Below are positions 47,901-60,599 of a DNA stretch of 64,000 bases, piece by piece. The translations under genes were made by a program, and so were the position numbers. The notes below the pieces were generated by a model that made no database searches, was not told the origin of the DNA, and worked only from the letters and a program-made list of their open reading frames with translations. Where the stretch lies: positions 239,726 through 303,725 of the forward strand of contig MU401475.1 in the NCBI GenBank assembly GCA_022579005.1, in the 5' to 3' direction. Each line of letters begins with the position of its first letter. The first letter of the stretch is position 1. The DNA comes from Poronia punctata. Its lineage: Eukaryota > Ascomycota > Sordariomycetes > Xylariales > Xylariaceae.

Positions 47901-48787
47901 AAGAAGACAATCAGGAGCTGATCACGCAGCTGCTCCCACATATACTTCGTTTGGCAGCCGAAAAACTGGACCGCGTCAGAGCAGAGGCACAATCGACACT
48001 GGCAGTAATTCTCACCGAGAGGTATGATCCCGAGCCACCTGTACGCAAAATATGCCATCATACTAACCCTTTACTTAGTGAATCCGCCGTCTTTAAAGAG
48101 CTATCATCTTCCTCAAAGGAATATTTCACATCTCTACTAACACTCCGTGATTCTTCACACCTCATCACTAGCAAAGCTACATCTAGCCTTGCCTCGGAAA
48201 TCTGCACATCAAGTCTCCTAGCCGGCCTAGTCACATCAGCCGACACAGGAAACGAAGACCTCGTGATAGCAACCCGAGCCGCCCTCGCCTCCTTCTGCGA
48301 GACATCAGACAAGAACCTCGGCCAGGTCTGCGACTCCCTAGTACAAAACCTCAAATCATACGCCGGCGTAGACCGCGTCCTAGTCCCCACCCTCGAGGTC
48401 GTCTCCTTTTTATTCCATGTCGGCATCCTCAACATCACACCAGATTCACAACTGATAAATCCCAAACAACTATGTCTCCTCGTCCAGAAAGCAGCTTACA
48501 AGACTGGCAACGTCCGCAAGTTGGAAGCCTGTATCAAAGTCTACGGCGCCCTCGCCGCTGCCACCACCGCAGATGTAGTGCGAGGCGAGGCGAGAAGACG
48601 GCTAGGAGCCTTGTTACTTCATCCGTGGCCGAGGGTTAGGAGTCTTGTGGTGGATGAGTTGTGGAATTTGGATTTGGATCTTTCCGGACAAGGACAAGAA
48701 AAGAATCTGCTCCTGCTAGGCGTTGATTGGGGTAGGGCTGATAAGGCTCAAGTAAAGGGTATTGTGGCCGAGTTGGGACTTGTCTAG
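44960..48787 (+). CDS. tubulin-folding cofactor D (TBCD / Cin1 / Alp1)
   Basis: Two exons, 44960-45112 and 45182-48787, with a 69-bp intron (GTACGT donor, TACTAAT branch, AAAG acceptor); 1,252 residues, normal for the family. Exon 1 encodes the acidic MDASESDIF start. The body is a run of helical HEAT/ARM-like repeats. ALVQWALSTLTSVQG and TNVRDASCFGIWALARRY (near residue 480) are well-conserved signatures of cofactor D. The protein, with cofactors A-E and Arl2, assembles and takes apart alpha/beta-tubulin heterodimers in the cytosol; the yeast homologues are Cin1 and Alp1. The start was taken at the ATG at 44,960; nothing upstream is conserved. No frameshift is visible over 3.6 kb. Confidence 0.95.
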
Positions 48788-51700
48788 GTCGGATAGGGGT
48801 AGGTACATTCACCTAGGTTACTCGTATATTACCTAGGTAATTATCTCTTTGCTGGGTCCCCCCCCCCCCCTCGCAAGCCCGTGATCGTGTAGAGGTGAAG
48901 TTGTTTGTTTGTACCGGACCTGTACAAGTATGCACGAAAGCAATAATGTCTGTCCTAGGTTAAACTACGAGTATCCTATCGTATCCTATCCTACCCTACC
49001 CTAAAAAAAAGGGGGTCCGCATCAATACCTCATTTTGGGTTTAGTAAAAGGAAGTACGTACATGCAGGACTAGACTAGATACCTAGTCTAAGTCAAGTAT
49101 AAACCAAAACCAAGGCCACATGGTTTCATGGGACTTTGGTGGATACGAGTTACATATTATAAACGGCTTGCTGTTGATCATGTCTAGGTACCTACTTAAG
49201 GTAGTTTAGATACGTGCACATTAGGTCGGTATGTAAGGTTAGACTAGTTACTTAGGTAGTTAGTCAGTTAGTTCTCTTGTCTTGTTTTCTTTGATAACGA
49301 GGTTATTCCTACATTTGGTGGTACGACCGGACCGGACAGGACAGGAGGGACTAAAACAACGATATATATATAAGCACCTAACCTATGTATATCGTGATTA
49401 AGTACCTATATCCCCTGATTGTAAAGGTGACTAGCCCCTAACTTAGCCTACCTACCTACTTGCAAGTTTTTGAATAAGTTAACCAAGAAGCGCAACTACG
49501 TAGGTTAGGTTAGGTTAGGTAAATGTAATTTAAGCTAGGTAGTAGGTAGGCATTCGTGCCTTGGTCTTGACACATATACATACCTATATTAAAACATCTC
49601 TGCGTTCCCCTAGCAAATACGGGGAGAAAGCGGATAAACACGGGTTATAAAATTCTACGCATATTCATTACCTAGGTTAAGCAAGGTGCCCGTCTTAGTT
49701 GGAGTTTTGCAGGGGTTTCCAAAACCCTTTCTTTTGTGTAGACCAGTCTAATAAGAGAAAAGCAAAGACCGCCCAAATTACGTCGCTTCGCTTACGTGTC
49801 TAGGTAGGTTAGGTAGATAGTCTAGGCTCCGCGTGCATGATGTTGTGGTCGCCTGACTTTTATGTCGTACATACGAGTAATTACATGGTTTAGGTTCTTG
49901 CTGACTTGCTACTATTACCTAGATACTCATAGTCTTGTTACAAGGTGCCTACCTAGGTACCTACTTTGAATCTAGCCCAAGTCTGGATTATATATCCCGA
50001 TTCTACACACAAACAAACATTATTAGTAATCATCTCGAAATACAAAGCTACCTTACCTACCTAGTTTATAATCTGGCCCAATACAAAGAACGAGCTGATG
50101 CGCCACCACCACGCGGGCTACCGTGTCGGCAGGCAGGCAGGCAGCGTTTTGAGACCCAAGTACGTGTACGTGTATGTATGTCCAATGAAGGCATCATGGA
50201 CGGATCAAACCAAACGGCTAGGTATAACCTTACATTACAATCTACAAAAGTAGGTAGGTGGTCACCTTTCTAGAAATCAGTTTTACTAGGCTATCTAGAC
50301 AGCTTCAGGGTCTTAAGAGAAACACATCTTCCACATGCGCCCGCTCGGTCTGGAATCACGCGCGGGGCTTTTCTTTGCCTTAATAAGTCCAACCTTTGCC
50401 TCTGCCTTGTCGATTGCTGCAACGACATTGTAAGTAAGTAAGTAAGTAAGTAAGCTGTCGGGGACCTTTGTTCGTGTGCCGCCTTGACATTTTCAAAGGA
50501 ATATGCGAGAATGATTATTTGGGCTGGCACGATTACTGTATCTCCGAGTACGTGTAGTATAAGCCGAAGGATATATGCGCCCCGCTGTTGCCTATTCCCG
50601 TGTATACGAATAAAGAAAGAGAGGTCATGCAACCCTCTTCAGAAACAAAGGCTTGACTGATTCTGGGCTTGCTTAGTCAAGGTCCTAGGTTAGCCGGCTA
50701 GCGACATCCGAGAAGCCGTCTATTCCTGGGAAAATCAACACGTTGCATTGCACGAGTGCTTGTGTAATTACTCGTAGATGATAGCATCATAGCTTCTTTG
50801 TAACACGGCCAAAACCAACAACAAAGAGCAATAACAAGATGCCACTTCTTTTTGATCATCCAACGCTGTTAATTGGGAGGCACAGAGGTTATGCGCCCAC
50901 AGCCGTCTGCTCGAGGAAAGTACCTAAAGTACATATGTAGAGCGGGATGGATGGCGATCAAACAGCTCGTCTCAACGCTAGGATATTTAAAGGGGGATCA
51001 TCGCCCTGCGACAGAGTAACGAATACTTGAGCGTTTGCACCCTGGCCCCTGGTAATACTGGCACACTATCGAGTAGGTATCATCTGGGTACCATCCCCCA
51101 GCGGATTGGGACATTTGCGGCTCACCCAGATTCCCCCCGCATTACCTCGAGCTACCTACCTACTTGTACAGTGGCATGAGAGTACCGTTGTCATCATTTC
51201 TCCTAGGCACACTCACCAATGAGGATGAGCTTGGGGCGCGGAGCTGTCGTTGTAATTATCCTGGGGCGAACAATGGGATGTTGAATTAACCGAGTATCCA
51301 AGAACAGTAGACTAGTACACTGCAAGTTACAGGATTCGGCACCAGCCACAAAATCCCTTTTCAGATCCCTTTTGGAAACATAGTTGAGACAGAGAGAACT
51401 GCTGGGGCTAACAATAGTCGAGGTGGGCCAAAGTGTACCAAGTATGCGGTACACATCAGTCTGTGTATGTACTTGTACTTGTACACACATGTACATACCT
51501 ATTTTGCTTGGGTACTTGTACATTAGTAGATTAGTCTAGCGAGAATGGAAACCTGATTGAGGTGACCCCCATGTGGAACAGGGATCTGATTACCTATCTG
51601 CAGCCCTTGTCCGTGGTTGTGTCCGCGGGACATCACGTTCTTACACGTATACGTCTCGTATACGAGTGTCAATGAAACCTCCTGGTCCTGATGTGACTGT

Positions 51701-52530
51701 ACTAGTCCGATCGCTATTGCTAGAAGCGTAATTAGATCTTGGCCACAGAAAATAAGAGCTGATGGGTCGGCGTCGGCTTCGCTGTTCAGGTCAAGTTTCT
51801 CACTTGACGCCTCTAGGCTTACGGGTATATGTAAAGCGGACAGCGGAAAGCCAACAGAAATTATGTCTAGTCAAATCCAAATGGTACCGTACGACGTACT
51901 CATATTCAGACGAATCTTGGTTTCTTCATTGGGTTTAACTTGCTATCCGTGGGGAGGGCGTTGAGGCGCAAAAGTCGATGGTCCTGAACCTGAACCATAC
52001 CTCTTTATACAGGTTGCAGATCAACGGCCAAACTGCGATGCTTTCTGCTAACCACATGGCAAATTATGCGATTAGTCCCAGCACCTTGGGACACGTCGTA
52101 TAACGGTGGGACCAATCAGGGAGTTCATAGCTGATATCAAGCGCTTTTTCAATGTCGAGTGGGATGGGCAGATCCCTAATCTGGGGTTACGCAGGAAAAC
52201 GCTGATGCATGTCTGTTGATAATCATGGGGATGTGCGGTCTACTAGTAGGGCGTCCTTTTGCTTATCGTGGCAGGCAGTAACTTCCCTAACTTAGATATG
52301 TACATACTCGTACATGCCTATGCTAGGTATGTCTTGCAGACCGTCTCTTTCCCAAGGGCCAGTAGGTAATTTGATTGGCATAATATAATCTACGACCCTA
52401 TATTCCAATCATCTGCCCTTACCTACCCTTGATTATATCAATCGTATGGTCCTAGTACACGTATAAGCTCCTAACCTAACCCTACACATGCGAGTACCGT
52501 ACCAGGCCCTGCTAGATCTTTTAAACTGTA
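48788..52530. other. 3.7-kb motif-rich spacer leading to the AT-rich block
   Basis: No gene is supported; the largest open frames (49,935-50,273 and 50,291-50,632) are unrecognised and cross tandem repeats. It is packed with TAGGTT, CCTACC and ACCTAGGT motifs, has a 13-C run (48,858-48,870), TATCC/TACCC pentamers (48,975-49,002), GTTAG repeats (49,502-49,520) and a TAAG repeat (50,430-50,453). Local composition is ordinary until about 52,530. Confidence 0.5.
50430..50453. repeat. (TAAG)n microsatellite
   Basis: About six GTAA/TAAG units in tandem. Confidence 0.9.
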
Positions 52531-52629
52531 AATCTATCGTAAATAAATAGTTAAGAATTGAAAACGCTTTAGGCAAAGATAACCTTAGAACGACGGTTTG
52601 CTGCAAATTACGTTTAAGAGCAATTAAGC

Positions 52630-52720
52630 ATAAAAAAAAAGATAAACGCTTAAAATTAAAAACGCTTAAAATTAAAAACGTTTTTAAGGCTTGAAAACGT
52701 TTAATAGAAGTACTTTTACA
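52630..52720. repeat. AAACGCTTAA-type short repeats
   Basis: AAACGCTTAAAATTAAA is repeated in tandem at about a 17-bp period near 52,643-52,680, with further ACGTTT variants to 52,702. Similar words in opposite orientation (GCGTTTTTAGC, AAGCGTTTTT) occur at 62,813-62,848, flanking the nested transposons on the other side. Confidence 0.65.
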
Positions 52721-52963
52721 TATTAAAAAGTAGGTCTAGGTACCTATATAAGTACCTAACCTACCTTTACTTAATACTATACCTAAAAACAAAGGTCTTT
52801 TTTTTTTTTAATGTTAGCACACATGAGAATTAAACTGCAATACTTTATTATAACTATATACGTCTATCTAATTATACTATGTAGGAGGTATTCTCATTTG
52901 CAGCTTTTATTATAATTAATATGGTTATGTAAGGCTGTCGCGACTTTTGCTTGGTGTTTCTTA

Positions 52964-52979
52964 GGGGGGGGGGGGGGGG
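52964..52979. repeat. 16-bp G homopolymer
   Basis: An uninterrupted G-run directly before the 30-bp minisatellite. It stands out in a region where nearly all other G has been lost. Confidence 0.92.
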
Positions 52980-52989
52980 TGAATAGGGG

Positions 52990-53475
52990 TCACGGACCTT
53001 TGGAATGGGCTGCCTGCCATGGCCTATGGACCTTTAGAAATGACTGCCATGGCCTATGGACCTTTAGAAATGACTGCTATGGTTTAAGGACCTTCAGAAT
53101 TGACTGTTATAGTTTAAGGACCTTTAGAATTGACTGTTATAGTTTAAGGACCTTCAGAATTGACTGTTATGGTTTAAGGACCTTCAGAATTGACTGTTAT
53201 AGTTTAAGGACCTTTAGAAATGACTGCTATAGCTTATGGACCTTCAGAAATGACTGCTATGGTTCATGGACCTTCAAAATTGACTGTTATGGTTTATGGA
53301 CCTTTAGAAATGACTGACATGGCTCATGGACCTTTAGAAATAACTGACATAGCTTATGGACCTTTAGAATTGACTGCTATAGCCTATAGACCTTCAGAAA
53401 TGACTAACATAGCTTATGGACCTTTAGAAATGACTGCTATGGCTTATAGCATGACCCTTTAGAAATGGCTGGCAT
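52990..53475. repeat. 30-bp minisatellite, about 16 units
   Basis: The unit is of the form ATGGACCTTTAGAAATGACTGCTATGGCTT. From 53,041 to 53,460 the period is exactly 30 with no slippage; degenerate units lie at both ends, the last with a 4-bp insertion. Units differ mainly by C/T and G/A changes (CTTTAG/CTTCAG, GGCC/GGTT/AGTT). Because 30 is divisible by three, an open frame of 112 codons (52,979-53,317) runs through it as a 10-residue repeat; this is probably incidental. Confidence 0.95.
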
Positions 53476-53526
53476 GGCTAAGGGCTTTGCAAAGGAGCAA
53501 AAGGTAATTTAGCTATAAATTTAGAG

Positions 53527-53531
53527 AATTG
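53527..53531. repeat. target-site duplication AATTG, left copy
   Basis: AATTG immediately precedes the left LTR (TGTAATAATAG...). The same five bases follow the right LTR at 56,331-56,335. Confidence 0.85.
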
Positions 53532-53709
53532 TGTAATAATAGAGGTACAAGGTATCTCTATTAGACTTATATAAAGAATACGTCTTACCCCTATATTAGA
53601 TAGGATTCTTTTTCTTTTTAGATATTAGTTTATGTTAACTATAGTACTTAATATATTTAATGTTATACCTAACTGTTTTTTCTTTATATTTTTCCTTTTT
53701 ACTATAACA
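53532..53709 (+). repeat. left LTR of the 2.8-kb element
   Basis: 178 bp, TGTAATAAT...CTATAACA. Compared with the right LTR, every difference I checked is a transition and there is no indel. Confidence 0.85.
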
Positions 53710-56152
53710 ATTTTAATGTTTTTTTAACAGTTATTTATAATAAATATTAAAATATTAATACTTATATAGTTAGTAATCTTTTTATAAAAGAATTATATTT
53801 GTTTTAAGTACTATTTGCTTATATACTATATAGCTTTTATAATTTTTGCTACTTTATTAAATTAAATAACTTTAATAAGTATTGCTTTATATATTATTAA
53901 TAATATAATATTTATTTAATTATATAAAATATTATACTTTATTTATATAAAGTAATTACTTACTTATATGATTATATTATAACAACGCTACTTATTTACT
54001 TACTTTTAAGGCACTTATATTATATCTAATCAAGGTTTAAAGAAGTATTAAAGTATAGCTAGATTTTCTTTAATTATTATTAGCAAGAAGCTATATTATA
54101 AATAAAGATTTAATAATTTTATATTATGTTTTTATTTGTATAGATGTAATACCTATATAAAATTAGAGATTGCTATGCTAAAATACTTTAAAAAGTACAA
54201 CTTTAAAAGGTTTTTTAAAAAAAATGTTATAATGTTTAATATATAAGTATGCTTTTTAAAGCAGATCTAATAAGCTTTTAAACTTGTTTTAAACTAGATT
54301 TTTTATATAAAAGAGTATAGTTTAAAAAGGTACTTTAATATATACTATTAAAAGGGTGCTTTAAATTATTTTTATTTTAGTTTTTAAGTTATATTTTTAA
54401 GAGATTTAAAAAAAAAATTTATAATGCTAAATAAAATAACAAAAGTTATAAATTAAAAAGACTATGTAAATTTAGGCTAATTACCTAATACAATATTACT
54501 AATTTAAATATAAATTAAGTGCTAGTATTATTTAGTTAACTTTTTAAAAAAAAAGAAATTATATTTGCTAGTTAGCAATAGTTAAATTATATAATAAAAC
54601 AATATTAAATATTAATAACAATAAAATTAAATTAACTTTAGCTAAAAAAGCTAAACTACTAATAGTTTAAAGCTTTTAAATAATATTTAAAAATATTACA
54701 AAACTATAACTAATTAAAAATAAAAATATTATTATTTTCTTTTAGTGCAATAATTTATTATTATAACTTAGCGCTATGCTTTTTAGTTACAGCTTTTTTT
54801 AATTTTTTAACAAATAGGCTAATAGCTAAGAACTAAGCTAAAAAACTTATTTTTATTAGTTAAAAATAAAAAGAAGTAGTATAAAAATACTAATAGCGTA
54901 AATTAAAACTTTAAAATTATTAAAAATAGGTTTAAAATATATATAAATTAAAAAACTTATAGCGTTAATAGTAAGTTATTTAATTAAACTTTAAAGCAAG
55001 GTTTTAGTTTAAAAATAATGCTAACTATAAAAAATTGCATTTTTTTTGCTTAAACTTTTTTTACTAGTTAAATTATAAGTAAATTAATATATTAAAACTA
55101 TGCAGTAAAAAGCAATATAAAAGCGGAACTAGGCCTTTGCAATTTTACTATAAAACAATACTAAACTATTTTAAAATATAGTATTATTTTTGTTAGCAAT
55201 AGCTAAGCTTTAAAAATTACTTAAAGTAGTGCAAATAAGAAAAAAAGCAGCTTTAAACTATTTTAATAACTTAGCAACCTAAATTATATTAAATTGCAAT
55301 ATTTTTAGTAACTAAAAAAAATAAAATATTAAAAGTTAATAAAACGCATATAAAAAAAGTATAAATTAACATATAAGCTTATATATATTATAAGCTTTTT
55401 AATAAGTTTTATAAAAAAAAGCACTAAGATTTTTATAAATATATACTATATAAAGTAGCAAACTTTTATTTAGCTAAAAATTATATATTATACAACTAAA
55501 ACAAAGCTAGTAAGCATTTAAAATTAAAACAATTTTTTAGCTATTATAAGTATTATATTTTTAGTTATACACTTTAGTACTTTGCTTGCGCAAGCTACAA
55601 AGTTTACAACGCTTACTATAAGCATATTTACTAGCTATACTAGCTATACTACTTATATTACTTTAGCTAGCATTACTTTTATTTCTATTACTTTTATATT
55701 AGCTTTTTTTTTTTATTATCTTTTTTATAATAAACTATAAAATTAGCAGCAAAAGCTAACATTACGTTAAATTAAATATAAAACAAAAAAGAAAAAAAGC
55801 AAAAAAAAAGTAAAATAGGTATTAATAAATATAAAAAAAAAAAAGTTATAAAAAATAAAAAGTAAAATTAAAATAATAGTAGTAGTAAAAGTATTAAAAA
55901 TAGAAAATAAAAAAGTTAGTATAAGTATTAGTAAAATATAAAAGTATATTAGTATATGTTTAAACTAACTATAAAATACGCTTATAATAAACCTAACTTT
56001 AATACTTATAGTTTAATTAAAAAGTACTTAAGTATTTAAATACTAAACAATTTAATTAGTTAAGTTAATTAGAGGTTATAGCTAAACTATATATACTTAA
56101 AATAATACTATTAACATACTTATAGTTAAGTATAGTAAAAAAAGGAAATAAT

Positions 56153-56330
56153 TATAATAATAAAAGTACAAGGTACCTCTATTAAACCTATATAAAAAAT
56201 ACGTCCTACCTTTATATTAAATAAGGTTCCTTTTCTCTTTAAACATTAGTCTATGTTGACTACAATACCTAATATACCTGATGTTATACCTGACTGTCCT
56301 TTCCCTGTATCCTTCCTTCCTACTATAACA
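56153..56330 (+). repeat. right LTR of the 2.8-kb element
   Basis: 178 bp, TATAATAAT...CTATAACA. It keeps more C than the left copy in its second half (for example CCTGTATCCTTCC) and has G-to-A changes at its start. Confidence 0.85.
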
Positions 56331-56335
56331 AATTG
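56331..56335. repeat. target-site duplication AATTG, right copy
   Basis: Identical to 53,527-53,531. Removing one copy restores the inverted-repeat arm of the older element. Confidence 0.85.
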
Positions 56336-56487
56336 TTAGGGGGGCACCTATCTAGCGTGAATTTCCCAGGCACCCACCCCACTTTCGGCCGAGACAACTA
56401 GCAGACAGGAAGTGGATTCTGTAACCCACCTACCTACTTTCTTAGCAATGTACACAGAACTTTTCTCTTCAAGGCTGTCTCTACCTA

Positions 56488-56492
56488 CTTAC
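56488..56492. repeat. target-site duplication of copia element, left (CTTAC)
   Basis: CTTAC precedes the LTR start TGTTAG. The right copy at 62,194-62,198 is CTTAT, a single C-to-T difference as expected under RIP. Confidence 0.75.
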
Positions 56493-56715
56493 TGTTAGAA
56501 CCAACAGGTCATGAGATAACAGGAATCAATGTAATGCCCACACAGTAGAAGTTATACGGCTGTAGTAGGGACCACTATAGAGAAAAAGGTCCTTTTATAA
56601 GGGGTCTCTCTTTACCTATTTAGTATAAGAAAATTTTGTAGTAAAAAGAAGATTTTCTTTTTTATATATATATTAATTAATATATACAATTTAGCTAATT
56701 TGCTTAGTTTTAATA
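56493..56715 (+). repeat. 5' LTR of the copia element
   Basis: 223 bp beginning TGTTAGAACCAACAGG. It is less mutated at its start than the 3' LTR (TATTAAAACTAATAAG). Confidence 0.88.
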
Positions 56716-59700
56716 ATTAAAAGTCTTATTATGCTTATTATTACTATTAAAGCATAACAATTATAGCTATTTAGCAAAAATAGCATTAGCTAATAAAGTT
56801 AAACTATTTTGCTTAGAAGATTTTTATTACTAAAATAAAAAATTTAAAATAAAAGCTTTAGCTTTATAGCTATAATAACATATTAACTTAAAAAATAAAA
56901 AGCTATAGCTTAAATAACTTAAACTTGTTAATATTACTAAACTTAATAAAAAGCTTATAGCTTTAGCTTTTAAAAAAAGCAAATTTAAATTTAATATAGC
57001 TAAAAATACTTTTACTTTAAATAAAAACAACCTAATTAATATTAAAAATCTTTTAAAAGACTTTTTTAACTTTATTAAAAAGTTTAAATTAATATATATT
57101 TTTTTTAAAAATAAATATAAATAAAGCGTTAAAGCTTAAAAAAAACTTAATAAAAAAATAGCAAAGCTAAAGACTTAAATAAGTAATACTATATTTAAAA
57201 ACTATAAAGCTTTTTATATAAAATATAACTAAAAAGTAAATATATAGTATAATAACTTTTAAAAGGTTAAAAAACTTATAACTAAAGTGTTGCTAGCTAT
57301 TGCTTAAGTAAACTTTTTTAACTTTATTAAAAAAAGCGCAAAAAAACTAATAAAAAATTTTAAAAAATTTATTATAAAATAAAAACACTATATTTTATAA
57401 CTTAAGTAATATAAACTTAACGCGTTGCTTAGTACTTATTTTTTTTAACAACTTTTTAAAGCTTTTAATAACAAATATAAATATTAATATAACTTTTTTA
57501 AAATTATATATAAAAAGCAAATATAAAAAAAAAAACTTTATTACTTAAAATTAGCTGCTAACTTTTAAGTATAAGCAATAATTAACTAAAAGCTTAAAAA
57601 AACAAAAATAATAAAAAAGTTTTTTATAATATTTAATAAAAATAAAATAAAATACTAAGTTTAAAAGTTAAAAAGTAAAAATACTTTTTTATTTTTAATA
57701 AGTACTTTATTTATAAGCAAAAAACAAAAAAGATTTTTTTATATTATAACTTTTAGCTAAAGCAAAAAAGCTGCTTGCTAAAAAACTATTAACTTATTAA
57801 AATAAACTAAAAAAAATACTTATAACTTAAAAAAAATATGCTTAGCATATAAAAGCTATTATAACTTTTTTAAATACTAATATATATTTTTAAAGCTTTA
57901 AAAAAAAAGCTTTACTAAAAGCCTAAGGTATAAAAACTTTATTAAGTTTAAAATTAAATATAATCTAGACCTTAAAAAAAAAATTAAAGCCTTTAAAAAA
58001 ACAAAAGCTAGTTAAAAAAAGGTAAAATTAACTAATAGCTTATAAAAAAAAAAAAAAAAAGCATAACTAAAATAAGTCTTTATATATATAAGTTTTAAAA
58101 TATTAAAAAAGCTTGCATAAAAACTATACTTACTTAAAAACTTAGCAATACTTAATTTAAAGTTTATATTATATATTTTTAATAAAATTAAACGCTTTTA
58201 TAATATTAAAAGTGCTTTAAAAAAAAACTTATTTTAAGCTAAAAACTTAGTTATAATTATATAAGCTTATAAAGAAATAAACATAAAAGTATAAAAAACT
58301 AAAAAACTACTTATATTAAAGCTTAAAAATATAGCTTATTATAAAACCTTAGTAATAAATATTGTTTTTTTTTGCACCTTTACTTAAAAAAAAATTTAGT
58401 AAAATATAAAGCTACTAAAAAGTTATTTTAAAAAACTTAATAGCTTAATATTATGCTAAGTATAAAATAAATATAGCTAATACGTTTTAAAATACTTACT
58501 ATTAAATATAAACAAAGCCTTTTTTTATACTTAAAAAAATATATAAACAAAATATACTAAATAGCCTACTTTTAAAGCAAATCTTTTTAAATAGCATCTT
58601 TAGCTTAGCTACCTAGGTCTTAATGCATTATAGCACTTAATTAGCTAAGTAAAAGAAATAAAAATTAAAAAATCTTTAAGCTAAGGCATTAAATTAATAA
58701 ATTGCCTTAGTTATATATATAAAAAGCTTAAAAACTAAATTAACAAAGCTTTTAAAAACTAACTAAATTATTTATTTAAATAAATTATTATAAATTAGCA
58801 TTTTTATAATAAAGGTTTTAATAGTAAAGTATTAATACTTTTTATAACTAAACAATATTTTAAGCATATATTTAATTATTATTTACAAAGTTTTAATATA
58901 AAAACATTAAAAACTTTACTTAAGTACTTTATAAAAAAAGCATAAGTAGTTTATAAAAAACAAGTTATTATTATTAAATTAAATAAACAACTTTTATAGT
59001 TATAAATAATTATAAACTATTTAATTAATAAAGTATTTATTACTTTAAAAATCTTAACACTTAATACCTAAGCTTAAAACAGTGCTAGTAAACAATTTAG
59101 CTAAATTATTAAAAAGCGTGCTAAGTATATAAAAACTAGCACAAAGCTTTTAAAAAGCTTATAAGTTAAAATTAATAAAGCTGCAGTTTATTTATTAAAC
59201 TAAATACTTAAATATATATTTTATTAGAAAACTTTATATAAATAATTTTATACTTATTTTATATTTTAAAATAGCTATATTAAAATTAAAAAGCTTAAAC
59301 TAAACTATTTACAAGTTTATAATTATAAAGCCTATGCTTTTATTGCTAATATAAAAAAAAAAGAAATTATTTTTTAAAACTAAGCTTTAAAGCTTAGATA
59401 AGTTATCTTATTAGCTATAAATTAACTAATATTTATAAAATTTAAAATTTTTTAACTAATTAAATAATTTAAACTAAAAACATAAAATTTAATAAAAACT
59501 AAACATTTAATAAAAAGCTTAATAAACTAAAAAATAAGCTTTAAATACTTAACTACAAATTTTTTATAAATCTTTTAAACAAGACCTTAATTTCTAAGTT
59601 TAAATTATAATATTAAAATACTAACTTTTATAAAGATAAAAATAAACTTAAATATATACTATAACATTTAAACACTAAAAGCAAAGTAACTAATAAGTAT

Positions 59701-60599
59701 AGTATTAAAAATACTAAAAACTTTAAGCTTAATAAAACTAATTACTTTTATATTAACTTAAAATTTTAACTATATTTTATATTTTTATAGTTTTTTTTAA
59801 TGTAGTAATGCTTATAGCAATTAAAAATGCTAATTTTAATAAGCGTTATAATAAGTTTTTTGCTTTATTTAAAGCTTGCTAAGCAAAAATATTTATAAAT
59901 AATAAGTATAATAATATATTTTATTTACTTTATATAAGTATAAGCATTAATAAAAAGTTTTTGCTTTTTTTTGCTAAGCTACTTAAACTATTAAAATTAA
60001 GCTAAAGTGCTTATACTAATAATAATAAATAAATAAAATGCTAAAAGGCTATGTTTAATATTAAATGCTTATATACTTTTAAATTAGCGCACAATATATA
60101 AGTAAACAAGGCTGCAAAAGCTAAAGCGCTTTAACGTTTACTATACTACCTTAATAATACTTTTAAAATAAAAAAAAATTATATAAACTAGCTAAAATAG
60201 TTTTTTTATAAATATAAAATTAAAAAAAATATTTTACTATATTAAAGCAAGCTTTTACTGCTTTTATAATTATATAAAAAACTTAAAAATTATTTTTTAA
60301 AAAGTAAGTTTTTTAAAGCTAAAAATAACTACTTAGTTAATTATAAATAAATAAGCTTTTAAAAAAAAGTTTTTGCCTATATAGCTAAAAACTATTAAAT
60401 ATTAAACTATATATAGGTATATATTTACAAGTTTAATAAAAAAAGCTTTTATTTAAAATATAAAGCATAAATAGTAGTTTAAAGTAATTAATAGCTTATA
60501 AATAAATATAAAAATATATATGCTTTTACTTTAGCTAAAAAGTTCTTTAAAATATTAGCTACTATTATAACTAAGTTTAACTTTAAAATAAAATAATAT

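Larger units (their letters stand above)
53532..56330 (+). mobile_element. small degenerate LTR retrotransposon (2.8 kb)
   Basis: It is bounded by two direct repeats of 178 bp (53,532-53,709 and 56,153-56,330) that start TG (mutated to TA in the right copy) and end ATAACA, and is flanked by the perfect 5-bp duplication AATTG. A purine-rich stretch (AAAAAAAGGAAA, 56,137-56,148) just before the right copy fits a polypurine tract, so the element reads left to right. The 2.4-kb interior is riddled with stops in all frames and shows no domain I can identify, so it is either a non-autonomous element or a deleted, RIP-destroyed one. Confidence 0.82.

Noticed and set aside
49935..50273. 112-codon frame downstream of cofactor D
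   Set aside because: It runs through CCTACC and GCAG tandem motifs and shows no protein-like pattern.
52979..53462. Repeat protein encoded by the 30-bp minisatellite
   Set aside because: The open frame follows automatically from a 30-bp unit lacking stops in one phase; no start context, no flanking coding sequence.
52990..53475. CRISPR-like array (regular 30-bp periodicity)
   Set aside because: The units are contiguous with no unique spacers and the context is eukaryotic; it is a minisatellite.
53710..56152. Coding domains of the 2.8-kb LTR element
   Set aside because: All frames are interrupted every few codons and no retroelement motif could be recognised by eye, so no gag or pol call is made.
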